The notes beneath the pieces are model-generated. The model was not told the DNA's origin. It saw only the letters and a list, made by a program, of their open reading frames with translations, and did no database searches. From assembly GCA_031278395.1 (NCBI GenBank), contig JAITKM010000020.1:1-31788 (forward strand): 31,788 nucleotides of DNA. Direction: 5' to 3'. The DNA is from Deltaproteobacteria bacterium. Lineage in GTDB: Bacteria > Bdellovibrionota_C > UBA2361 > SZUA-149 > JAITKM01. The position numbers and the translations under genes are program-made. Positions 1-7,086 of the stretch are shown here, one piece after another (position 1 is the first letter of the stretch; each line of letters starts with the position of its first letter).

Positions 1-153
1 CGATAAAAATCCTTTTATCTGTGTTTTAGAAATCTTAAGTTTTAAAGCATAAGATTTTAAAATTGGAAACATTTCAAAAACTTCACTAACCGAATTGGCT
101 TTCACGAAACTTCTACCGATAAGAGCCTCTGGCAAACAAACTAATTTTATCAT
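1..153 (-). CDS. Start of a small protein, possibly ThiS/MoaD-like (partial)
   Basis: The reading frame starts at ATG 151-153 with a good ribosome-binding site (GAAGG, 5 bases before the start) and stays open for 51 codons to the window edge, so the C-terminus is missing. It begins MIKLVCLPEALIGRSFVKAN, followed by a predicted helix (SVSEVFEMFPILKS). A beta hairpin followed by a helix is how ThiS/MoaD-type sulfur carriers start, but the sequence match is weak. It follows the E1-like gene at 218-1012 on the same strand with a 64-base gap, so the two are probably co-transcribed. If the match is right, this would be the carrier activated by that E1 enzyme. The C-terminal Gly-Gly that would settle it lies outside the window. 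The reading frame is well supported; the function is a guess. Confidence 0.55.
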   Translation of the reverse strand, partial: MIKLVCLPEALIGRSFVKANSVSEVFEMFPILKSYALKLKISKTQIKGFLS

Positions 154-217
154 TTTGACCTTCTTTAAGTTTTATGTATTTCAAATATAAGGCGAAGAAA
201 TACAAATTACGTTAATA

Positions 218-1012
218 TTAATAATACCTTGAACAAATTGGACAATGATGCCGCCTACTTTGTTTAATAGTTGAAAAATTCTCGCTAAGAAATAAAGAAC
301 TAAATGTTAATTTTCTGTTTATAATTAAATTATCTTCATATCCTATAAAATACTTTAAAACTTCTGTTGCTCCTAATGTTCCTGCAATCTGCACAGATAG
401 CACATTTACAGGAACTGCCCCTGTTGATTCTTTTCTCTGTATATCATTCGGGTAAAAACAAGCATAACAAGCGGTTTTTAATTTTGGAACAACAGTAAAA
501 ACATAACCGTAATTAAACTGCGCAGAAGCATGCACAAACGGTTTGGCAACAGAAAGGCAATATTCATTGATCAAATTCCTACCAGCAGGGCTGTCGCCTC
601 CCTCAACTATAAAATCATAATTACAAAGCAAGGCAGAAATATTATTTTCTGTTACTTTCTCTACTAATGGATCAATAGATATGTCTGGATTTAATTTCTG
701 CAATTTTGACACAGAAACTTCAGCTTTAAATTTTCCTATATCGTCTGTAGTATAAAGAAATTGCCTGTTTAGATTAGATAATTCGACTTTATCGAAATCT
801 ATAACCCTAAGATGCCCAATCCCAGCAGATGTCAAGGCATACAACAATGATGACTTAACACCTCCAGCTCCTATAACAGCAACTTTTGCTTTTTCGAGAA
901 GTTGCTGCCTCTTCATGCCCCACTCCGGCATCTCAAGTTGCCTATTGTATCTTGTATTACTGAAATTAAATATTGATTTCATTTTATCTATACTATTATT
1001 AGCGTTAAACAT
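218..1012 (-). CDS. ThiF/MoeB/HesA-family E1-like adenylyltransferase
   Basis: A ubiquitin-activating-like enzyme of the ThiF/MoeB/HesA superfamily. Members adenylate the C-terminal Gly of a small sulfur-carrier or ubiquitin-like protein. Seen here: the RYNRQ start of the domain, a nucleotide-binding loop GAGGVKSS, DFDKVELSNLNRQ (the Asp and Arg that hold ATP), a later DFIVEGGDSPAGRN, and two zinc CxxC pairs (CYAC in the middle, CPIC near the C-terminus). Oddities: the usual GxGGLGS loop reads GAGGVKSS, and no Cys stands where ThiF/MoeB usually carry one before the GAVP segment. It may therefore only adenylate its substrate. I chose the first ATG (1012). An upstream TTG at 1030 and an ATG at 982 are also possible, and none has a clear ribosome-binding site. 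A small open frame follows downstream. Family certain; pathway (thiamine, molybdopterin, natural product or other) not decided. Confidence 0.85.
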   Translation of the reverse strand: MFNANNSIDKMKSIFNFSNTRYNRQLEMPEWGMKRQQLLEKAKVAVIGAGGVKSSLLYALTSAGIGHLRVIDFDKVELSNLNRQFLYTTDDIGKFKAEVSVSKLQKLNPDISIDPLVEKVTENNISALLCNYDFIVEGGDSPAGRNLINEYCLSVAKPFVHASAQFNYGYVFTVVPKLKTACYACFYPNDIQRKESTGAVPVNVLSVQIAGTLGATEVLKYFIGYEDNLIINRKLTFSSLFLSENFSTIKQSRRHHCPICSRYY

Positions 1013-1675
1013 TTCTAATAGCAGATACAAACGTTATGTTTCTGCTGTATTACGTTTTTCTTGAAAATATTTCTGACTGCCAGTATCAAAAAAAAAAATA
1101 AGCAAGCAGTTAAAAAAATATTTAAAATCTATAAAAAATTAATTTCTCCTACTGGTGCGGGTTCTTTTATGATCTTTTTATGATAATCTCCGTATGAAAC
1201 TAATTTTTGCTTACTTGTCTTAGGTATAGTGTTACCTTTTTAAAAGATAACTATTTAATATTAATATCTAAAAATTATACAAATTTTAATAGGTTTTTAT
1301 ATATAAAAGGCTACAAAAAGAACCCTGCACTAGAGAAAGAACTAGAGAAAGAAAGCACTAGAGAAATTCAGTTTAAACTAGAGAAAAGCTACACTAGAGA
1401 AAAGCTAAGATGCTATGTCTACAGCACTTGGGCTAACTAAAGAAACTCAAGACAATTTGCCGCCCGATCCGAAGTAAAGATAGTTACTGGATGGCTTACT
1501 ATAACCACTACACCCCGCCCGCATAGCGGGCTCTCCTTTGCCAGCGGTAGTATTTATTTATATTAAATATATCTTTTTTCGAACAATCGAGGTCATCGCG
1601 TTTATCTGGAGTTTCTCTGGTCTAGGGGGGCGTCTTGCTCGTATAAGCTTGCTCTCTCCAGTTACCTCACATCAG
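1013..1675. other. Long non-coding stretch between E1-like gene and uvrB
   Basis: No convincing gene. Positions 1013-1328 are very AT-rich. 1329-1402 holds a short direct-repeat cluster (separate entry). 1441-1675 is clearly richer in GC than its surroundings and contains small hairpins: CTTGGG/CTCAAG (1427-1451, one G-U pair) and GCCCGC-ATA-GCGGGC (1517-1531). It also has the word TTTCTCTGGT (1612-1621), the reverse complement of a one-base variant of the repeat. The GC contrast and hairpins could mean an uncharacterised RNA gene or a decayed mobile element. I do not recognise tmRNA, RNase P RNA, SRP RNA or 6S RNA in it. Confidence 0.5.
1329..1402 (+). repeat. Five direct copies of ACTAGAGAAA
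   Basis: Exact copies of the 10-mer ACTAGAGAAA start at 1329, 1341, 1357, 1377 and 1393 (spacings 12, 16, 20 and 16 bases). The last two lie in a 16-base tandem unit that also includes AGCTAC. A one-base variant in reverse orientation (TTTCTCTGGT) lies at 1612-1621 and again at 4042-4051. The spacing is too short and too irregular for CRISPR. It resembles an iteron-like binding array or a slipped remnant of the repeat family described at 3783, 9918 and 14031, whose arms end in ACCAGA. Confidence 0.7.
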
Positions 1676-3703
1676 CTACAATAATAATTTCTTTTCTAAT
1701 AAGCTAATTTGATTACGATATTCAGTTGCTTTTTCAAACTCAAGATTTCTGGCGGCAGTAAACATCTCTGCGCTAAGTTTATCGATAAGCCCTTGCACGA
1801 ATTTTAGATCTTCTAATTTTTCTCCATATGTAGTTTTTAACCCTAATAACTCATCCAAAACAGTAGTTGCATCTTCATCTCCGTCAACCATAATTCGCTC
1901 AACAGCACGCTTCACAGGAGTTGGAATAATCCCGTGGGCTTTATTAAATTCTTGTTGAACCTGATGACGACGATTAGTCTCATTAATGGCATATTCCATA
2001 GACTTGGTAATCTTATCACCATAAAGAATGACTTTACCGTTTAGATTCCTGGCTGCTCTGCCGATCGTTTGAATTAAACTTGTTTTTGACCGCAAAAAAC
2101 CTTCTTTATCAGCATCCATAATTCCAATCAAACTCACTTCTGGGAGATCAAGCCCTTCACGCAAAAGATTAATTCCTACTAACAAATCAAAATCACCTTG
2201 TCGCAAACCTCGAATAATATCAATTCTGTCTAAAGTATGCACTTCGGAATGTAAATACTTCACTCGCACACCTAGCTCTCGATAATATTCACAAAGCTGC
2301 TCAGACATCTTCTTAGTCAAGGTTGTAACCAAAACTCGTTCATTTTTTTTAGCTCGCATTCTGACTTCTGCAAGAAAATCCTCAACCTGCGAAGCAGCTG
2401 GACGCACTTCAACTTCTGGATCAAGCAGCCCAGTTGGACGATTAATCATCTCAACAATTTGCCCCTTTGATTCTCTTAATTCTTCCTCGCCGGGGGTAGC
2501 TGAAATATACACAACTTGTTTAACTTTTTGCAAAAACTCTGCATATTTTAAGGGACGATTATCTAAAGCTGATGGCAAACGAAAGCCATGCTCTACTAAT
2601 GTAGTTTTACGTGAAAAATCTCCATGATACATGCCGCGTATTTGCGGCAAGGTTGTATGGCTTTCGTCAATAAAAAACAGCGCATCTGGTGGAAAATAAT
2701 CAAGCAAGGTTGGTGGAGCTTCTCCTGAATTTCTGCCTGTTAAATGGCGCGAATAATTCTCAATCCCAGAACAAAATCCCATCTCCTCTATCATTTCCAA
2801 GTCATATAAAGTCCGTTGCTCAAGCCTAGATGCTTCTAAAACTTTTCCAGCTCGTTCTAAGGCTACGAGTTGTTCTTTTAGTTCAGCCGAAATTGTTGCT
2901 ATTGCTTTTTTTAATTGTTCCAGACTGGTGACATAGTGACTAGCTGGATAAATACAAATCCGACTTAATTTTCTCAAAATCTTACCAGTTATTTTATCTA
3001 TTTCAGAAAGAGTTTCGATTTCATTGCCAAAAAGCTCAATACGGAGGCTTTTTTCAGACTCGTCGGCTGGACAAATTTCAATTACATCACCTCGCACTCT
3101 AAATGTTCCAGTTTTAAACTCTATGTCATTTCTTTTATATTGCAGAGTAACTAATTTCTTTAGAATATCATTGCGTTCAATTTTGTCGCCTTGCTCGAGA
3201 TAGAGCATCATATCAAAATAATTCTGTGGATCTCCCAAGCCGTAAATACAACTAACGCTTGCAACTACAATTGTATCGCGCCGTTCAAGAAGTGACTTTG
3301 TTGCCGCATGTCTTAGTTTGTCAATCTCTTCGTTAATAGCGGAATCTTTTTCAATATATAAATCACTTTTAGGAATGTAGGCTTCGGGCTGATAGTAATC
3401 GTAATAACTGACAAAATAGCTAACTGCGTTTTCTGGAAATAGTTCTTTAAATTCAGAATAAAGTTGAGCGGCAAGGGTTTTGTTATGTGCAAGAATTAAT
3501 GTAGGACGATTTAATTCAGCAATAATATTTGCCACAGCAAAAGTTTTTCCTGACCCCGTAACCCCAAGCAGGGTTTGTTTTGGTAGTCCCTGTTTTAGCC
3601 CCTCAACAATTTTTGCAATTGCCTGTGGTTGATCGCCACTTGCTCCGTATTCAGAGTGCAGTTTGAATTTAGCAGTATTGTCGATTAAAAATTTTGACTT
3701 CAT
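1676..3703 (-). CDS. uvrB: Excinuclease ABC subunit B (UvrB)
   Basis: The DNA-damage verification helicase of nucleotide excision repair. It is loaded by UvrA, opens the DNA around a lesion, and recruits UvrC for incision. At 675 residues it has the usual length. Visible motifs: Walker A GVTGSGKT (residues 47-54), the [12 protein letters not shown] beta-hairpin that is inserted between DNA strands, the DESH box ([12 protein letters not shown], around residue 345), helicase motif VI (QTIGRAARN), and a C-terminal UVR coiled-coil motif that docks UvrC. It is transcribed away from mreB's 3' end across a 351-base gap that carries an inverted-repeat element. No uvrA or uvrC lies in the window. Identification is secure. 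Confidence 0.98.
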   Translation of the reverse strand: MKSKFLIDNTAKFKLHSEYGASGDQPQAIAKIVEGLKQGLPKQTLLGVTGSGKTFAVANIIAELNRPTLILAHNKTLAAQLYSEFKELFPENAVSYFVSYYDYYQPEAYIPKSDLYIEKDSAINEEIDKLRHAATKSLLERRDTIVVASVSCIYGLGDPQNYFDMMLYLEQGDKIERNDILKKLVTLQYKRNDIEFKTGTFRVRGDVIEICPADESEKSLRIELFGNEIETLSEIDKITGKILRKLSRICIYPASHYVTSLEQLKKAIATISAELKEQLVALERAGKVLEASRLEQRTLYDLEMIEEMGFCSGIENYSRHLTGRNSGEAPPTLLDYFPPDALFFIDESHTTLPQIRGMYHGDFSRKTTLVEHGFRLPSALDNRPLKYAEFLQKVKQVVYISATPGEEELRESKGQIVEMINRPTGLLDPEVEVRPAASQVEDFLAEVRMRAKKNERVLVTTLTKKMSEQLCEYYRELGVRVKYLHSEVHTLDRIDIIRGLRQGDFDLLVGINLLREGLDLPEVSLIGIMDADKEGFLRSKTSLIQTIGRAARNLNGKVILYGDKITKSMEYAINETNRRHQVQQEFNKAHGIIPTPVKRAVERIMVDGDEDATTVLDELLGLKTTYGEKLEDLKFVQGLIDKLSAEMFTAARNLEFEKATEYRNQISLLEKKLLL

Positions 3704-3782
3704 ACCCCGCAGTTGCTAGCAAACTTGCCGCCTTTCTGCCAAGAAAAATACTAAAACTCTAGTTATTTTCTGGCTAGTTTTC

Positions 3783-3903
3783 TGGTATGGGGTTACTTTT
3801 ACTTTTTAATTTTTAAGAAGATTTTATAATTTATCAAATAAATTTAATATATTGTAAATATAAATATTATAAAAAAAATAAGAAATAAAGTAACCCCATA
3901 CCA
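3783..3903. repeat. Intergenic inverted-repeat element, copy 1
   Basis: The left arm TGGTATGGGGTTACTTT (3783-3799) and right arm AAAGTAACCCCATACCA (3887-3903) are perfect complements, separated by 87 bases of almost pure A+T. The left side is preceded by two TTTTCTGG words (around 3766-3783). The element lies between the 3' end of mreB and the start of uvrB. The same arms recur at 9918-10028 and 14031-14155 with unrelated centres. It fills the only gap over 300 bases between these two genes. The rest of the gap contains a weak 6-base hairpin (TTAGGG/CCCTAA, around 3984-4003) and nothing else I can name. Confidence 0.88.
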
Positions 3904-4054
3904 AATAAAAATAAATAACCACGTAAGTTCCTCTGTAAATAAAAAACATACTCTACGGCAGGTTTTAGATTTTACATGTTAATTAGGGAGCAATAGCCCT
4001 AAATCATCCGTAAAAGGTCATGATAATGAAATAGTTTTTTATTTCTCTGGTATG

Positions 4055-5086
4055 TTAATCGTCGTCATCCTCAACAAAAACTTCTTCATAGTATTCTAGG
4101 TTTTCTAAGACCTTTCCTGTTCCACGAATAACACAAGTTAAAGGATCATCAGCTAAAATAACTGGTAGACCAGTTTCTTTTCTTAAGAGAGCATCTAAAT
4201 TTTTTAACAAAGAACCGCCACCAGCTAAAGTAATACCACGGTCAACAATGTCTGCCGCTAATTCTGGTGGAGTTTTTTCTAAAGATTGCTTAATTGATTC
4301 TACTATTTGCTTGATTGGATCAGATAAAGCTTCAACAACTTCGTCCTCAGTAATATAAATAGTTTTAGGCAAACCACCAATTAAATCTCGACCACGGATT
4401 TCCATGCGATAATTTTCGCCAGTTGAAATAGCGGACCCGATTGATATTTTGATCTGTTCAGCCGTTCTTTCACCAATCGAAAGGTTATAACTTTTCTTAA
4501 CATATGCAATGATGGCTTCGTCCATTTTATCACCACCCACCCTAATTGACTGCGAATAAACAATACCTTTTAGAGAAATAACAGCAACCTCAGTTGTGCC
4601 GCCGCCAATATCGACAATCATTGAACCAATTGCCGAATCAACTGGCAATCCAGCTCCAATTGCTGACGCCATCGGCTCCTCTATTAAATGAACACTTTTG
4701 GCTCCAGCTATTTCAGCCGCTTCAATTACAGCCCGCTTTTCAACATTTGTAATTCCGTAAGGAATACAAATCACAACCAACGGTTTAAAATTATTATTGC
4801 CTTGCGCCTTTTTAATAAAGTGGGAAAGCATCTTTTTCGTAACTTTAAAATCTGTAATGACTCCATCTTTTATAGGACGTACGGCTGATATTTTATCAGG
4901 CGTTCTACCACACATGTTTTTAGCTTCCACGCCAACTTGAACTATTTTGGCGTCGTCTTTATTATCTGTCTGCACTGCAACTACAGAAGGCTCATTGATT
5001 ACTATACCCTTACCTTTGACATAAACAAGAATATTTGCTGTTCCTAAATCGATTGCTAAATCACGTGAACGAAAAATACTAAACAT
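4055..5086 (-). CDS. mreB: Rod-shape-determining actin homologue MreB
   Basis: A bacterial actin that forms membrane-associated filaments and guides the elongasome, giving rod shape. At 343 residues it matches the family. Seen: an amphipathic membrane-binding N-terminus ([11 protein letters not shown]), phosphate loop 1 ([10 protein letters not shown]), [30 protein letters not shown], phosphate loop 2 ([13 protein letters not shown]), and the adenosine motif [11 protein letters not shown]. The C-terminus ends in an acidic tail (EDDDD). It has a ribosome-binding site (AAAGGT) seven bases before ATG. It is not followed by mreC/mreD, which is unusual; the next gene downstream is uvrB, beyond the inverted repeat. 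Secure. Confidence 0.97.
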   Translation of the reverse strand: MFSIFRSRDLAIDLGTANILVYVKGKGIVINEPSVVAVQTDNKDDAKIVQVGVEAKNMCGRTPDKISAVRPIKDGVITDFKVTKKMLSHFIKKAQGNNNFKPLVVICIPYGITNVEKRAVIEAAEIAGAKSVHLIEEPMASAIGAGLPVDSAIGSMIVDIGGGTTEVAVISLKGIVYSQSIRVGGDKMDEAIIAYVKKSYNLSIGERTAEQIKISIGSAISTGENYRMEIRGRDLIGGLPKTIYITEDEVVEALSDPIKQIVESIKQSLEKTPPELAADIVDRGITLAGGGSLLKNLDALLRKETGLPVILADDPLTCVIRGTGKVLENLEYYEEVFVEDDDD

Positions 5087-5267
5087 AAATTTACCTTTAA
5101 AAAAAATTGCAAATTTTAAAAAAATATCAAACCGCGTTACTCTATAATTTAGAATAGTTTCCCTAACACCTATTAATTACCTAAAACAAGCATATATTTC
5201 TGCTCCATGAGTTTGACTATGTTAGATATTTTGATGTGTTAAGCACTATAGCGGTCGCATTATTTAA

Positions 5268-5549
5268 TTATCCTATTAAGTTTCTAATGTTTTGCGGTAA
5301 CTCGTCTAATTCATTAGTATTAAACTGTATTTTTGCTAATACTAAATAATCAACCAAGGCAGAAACTTGTTGATCAATTGGCAGTCTAGCATCTATGAAG
5401 ACAATTTTTTTGTTTCTAAAATTACAATCTCCACTTTTAACCCGAAAAGAATCACCACGAGCTAATTTTTCACGACGCACTTCAAGCTCGTGATTTTTTA
5501 AAATTTTAGTTATAATTTTGAAGATTTTTTCGTCATCAGTTTTTAGCAT
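5268..5549 (-). CDS. Small conserved protein of unknown function (93 aa)
   Basis: A 93-residue soluble protein that I cannot assign a function. The central and C-terminal part (GDCNFRNKKIVFIDARLPIDQQVSALVDYL, given here in two pieces: GDCNFRNKKIVFID and ARLPIDQQVSALVDYL) resembles a small family seen in several Gram-negative phyla. In that family a glycine/cysteine turn is followed by a basic strand, then RLPxxxQ and a helix. No catalytic motif or membrane segment is visible. It lies upstream of mreB on the same strand with a 181-base gap, and is divergent from the DUF1521 gene across about 125 bases that must hold both promoters. The coding call rests on codon-like composition and the recognisable pattern. 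Confidence 0.75.
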   Translation of the reverse strand: MLKTDDEKIFKIITKILKNHELEVRREKLARGDSFRVKSGDCNFRNKKIVFIDARLPIDQQVSALVDYLVLAKIQFNTNELDELPQNIRNLIG

Positions 5550-5674
5550 ATTCCTCTATAATTTTAGTAATAAACAAAATTTTAAACAAATCGATAAGAG
5601 TGATGAGTTTATAAAAAACTCACACTTTTACTTTTATTAATCTCGCAAGTAATTTTAACAACAGGAGAATAACT

Positions 5675-6322
5675 ATGGATGTAAATCAAATTTTGAATAC
5701 TTCAACAACATGTAATTGTAGTTGTTTAGATAACCTCCAAGTTTCTACAACAGCCGAATCAACTGAAAACGCCAATAACACCGGTATTTTCAATCTTTAT
5801 GACCTACAAGCCAAAATACCAGATACGTCGTCTGGCGATTCTTTAATCAATATGATACTGAACTTAACCAAAAAAGACTATACCTTAAATGCCAGTGTAG
5901 ATGAGAAAGGCAGAATCAATATCAAAACTGAAGATGGGTTCACTATTCTGTTTGAAGGGCAACAACAAAGCTGGAAAATTATCACACCAGACGGTAAAGA
6001 AACAAAAATTTGGGGAGATCCGCATGTCGAAGAAAGCGATGGCGACAAATGGGATTTTAAAAAGCAAAGCACTTTCGTTTTTGGTAATAATAAAATAACA
6101 ATTGAAACCACGCCTACCGATAACGGCGAAACATTGACTAAAGCTGTAACTATTTATAACGGCAAAGATCGGTTAACTCTGGATAACATCAACATCGATA
6201 AACCAAACTTTGTAGCTTGGAAACTTGACGCAAGTGCTCACGATGAAGACCTTGCTGACGGTGACGTCTACAACCTGGATACTACTGCTGACGGTAAATT
6301 TAGCTGGAATTTAGTAAAATAA
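5675..6322 (+). CDS. DUF1521 protein with predicted metal-inducible self-cleavage site
   Basis: 215 residues with a strong ribosome-binding site (AGGAG, seven bases before the ATG). The N-terminal 60 residues are Ser/Thr-rich with a small cysteine cluster (CNCSC, residues 13-17) and no signal peptide. Residues 70-213 form a beta-rich DUF1521 domain. The key motif is WGDPHVEESDGDKWDF (residues 113-128). In the rhizobial type III effector NopE1 and in a Vibrio coralliilyticus homologue, the related GD'PHV motif is cut autocatalytically between Asp and Pro when calcium is present (established for those proteins). By analogy the cut here would fall between Asp115 and Pro116. Acidic stretches (SDGDKWD, DEDLADGD) could bind metal. 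No secretion genes are nearby, so whether it is secreted is unknown. The gene stands alone with its own terminator. Confidence 0.85.
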   Translation: MDVNQILNTSTTCNCSCLDNLQVSTTAESTENANNTGIFNLYDLQAKIPDTSSGDSLINMILNLTKKDYTLNASVDEKGRINIKTEDGFTILFEGQQQSWKIITPDGKETKIWGDPHVEESDGDKWDFKKQSTFVFGNNKITIETTPTDNGETLTKAVTIYNGKDRLTLDNINIDKPNFVAWKLDASAHDEDLADGDVYNLDTTADGKFSWNLVK

Positions 6323-6330
6323 CATAACAT

Positions 6331-6358
6331 AGCACAGGCAATCCTGCCTGTGCTTTTT
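6331..6358 (+). terminator. Rho-independent terminator of the DUF1521 gene
   Basis: A perfect 10-base stem AGCACAGGCA / TGCCTGTGCT with a 4-base loop (ATCC), followed by TTTT, begins eight bases after the stop codon. It isolates the DUF1521 gene as a single-gene unit and faces the converging pnp operon. Confidence 0.9.
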
Positions 6359-6428
6359 GAGGGAAAATACAGATGAACCCAGACGATCCGCTCCTACATT
6401 TTTTTGGCTAAAAAAATCATTCAAAGGT

Positions 6429-6752
6429 TTATCTATCTTTCCGTCTGGCTGCCAAGGCAAACTGCATAAAATAGTTTTCGATTTTGTCAGCTTCCGAGAA
6501 ATTACTGTCAAAAAATAGACTCAAGAACTGGTCGCGAGCTCGCAAAACTTCACGTAGACGTGGTGATTTTTGAATAGCCAGACTTTTCGATGTAGCGGCA
6601 AACAAGTCAAGCGCCCGAAAAATTGCGCCGTTCCTCGACAGTGTATCGCCACGACGTTCTGCCGCAATAGCTCGCCCGACTTCTGAGCCAATATTACCCA
6701 TCTGTTCAAAAATCGTCAGCTTTACCCAGCGATCGAATGAAATACTACTCAT
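6429..6752 (-). CDS. Small all-helical protein, last gene of the rpsO-pnp unit
   Basis: 107 residues, predicted almost wholly helical, beginning MSSISFDRWVKLTIFEQMGN. The pattern (FDRW..., EQMGNIGSEVGRAI, a mid helix ALDLFAAT, then REVLRARDQFLSLFF and YFMQFALAARRK) recalls an uncharacterised helical family that I remember next to DUF5674 in candidate-phylum and other bacterial genomes. No catalytic motif, signal peptide or membrane segment is visible. Its start overlaps the end of the DUF5674 gene by eight bases, so the two are translationally coupled. The tight pairing suggests the two proteins work together, possibly as a small complex. Function unknown. Confidence 0.8.
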   Translation of the reverse strand: MSSISFDRWVKLTIFEQMGNIGSEVGRAIAAERRGDTLSRNGAIFRALDLFAATSKSLAIQKSPRLREVLRARDQFLSLFFDSNFSEADKIENYFMQFALAARRKDR

Positions 6753-7086
6753 AAACTATTTCGTTTACAATCTTGATTATTTGCTGGCGTATTATCTCGT
6801 CTTCAACATAGCGCGACATATTTTTCTGCCGTGGACGAATATTAATCATTGAGTCAAACTCGATAAAATCGTCTGTGCCAAATTTATCAGGGTGTAAGTT
6901 AATGCCCCAAAGGTCAGCTTGCTGCGAGCCATTTTCTAACATCAAAGCTTCGATATCAGCGTGAAGGTCAGCATCAATCACCATAATCTTGCGTACTATG
7001 TCAACATCAGCTTTGACCAGCGAGCCAAACATTCTTTCAGCCATCTGTCTTAATTCTGCTAAACTAATTTTTCCAACTTGTTTCAT
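6745..7086 (-). CDS. DUF5674 family protein
   Basis: 113 residues. It matches my memory of DUF5674: VDIVRKIMVIDADLHADIEALMLENGS is split as VDIVRKIMVIDADLHAD and IEALMLENGS, then DLWGINLHPDKFG, FIEFDSMINIRPRQKN and SRYVEDEIIRQQIIKIVN. The D(A/S)xLH, LENGS, DLWGIN and INIRP segments are its signature. No function is known for the family. The strongly conserved polar residues (Asp/His/Glu-Asn-Gly) could form a ligand or metal site, which is an inference. The gene overlaps the end of pnp by four bases (ATGA type) and the following helical gene by eight, so all three are read from one message. Confidence 0.85.
   Translation of the reverse strand: MKQVGKISLAELRQMAERMFGSLVKADVDIVRKIMVIDADLHADIEALMLENGSQQADLWGINLHPDKFGTDDFIEFDSMINIRPRQKNMSRYVEDEIIRQQIIKIVNEIVYE

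Noticed and set aside
1329-1402. CRISPR-like array
   Set aside because: The repeat is only 10 bases, spacers are 2-10 bases and irregular, and there are no cas genes.
1207-1440. A 77-codon open frame on the plus strand through the ACTAGAGAAA repeats
   Set aside because: It encodes Lys/Glu-rich repeats that simply translate the DNA repeat, has no ribosome-binding site and no family resemblance.
3783-3903. Reading the inverted-repeat elements as Rho-independent terminators
   Set aside because: The loops are 77-91 bases long and no T-run follows the right arm. Copy 2 also lies between divergent genes, where no terminator is needed.
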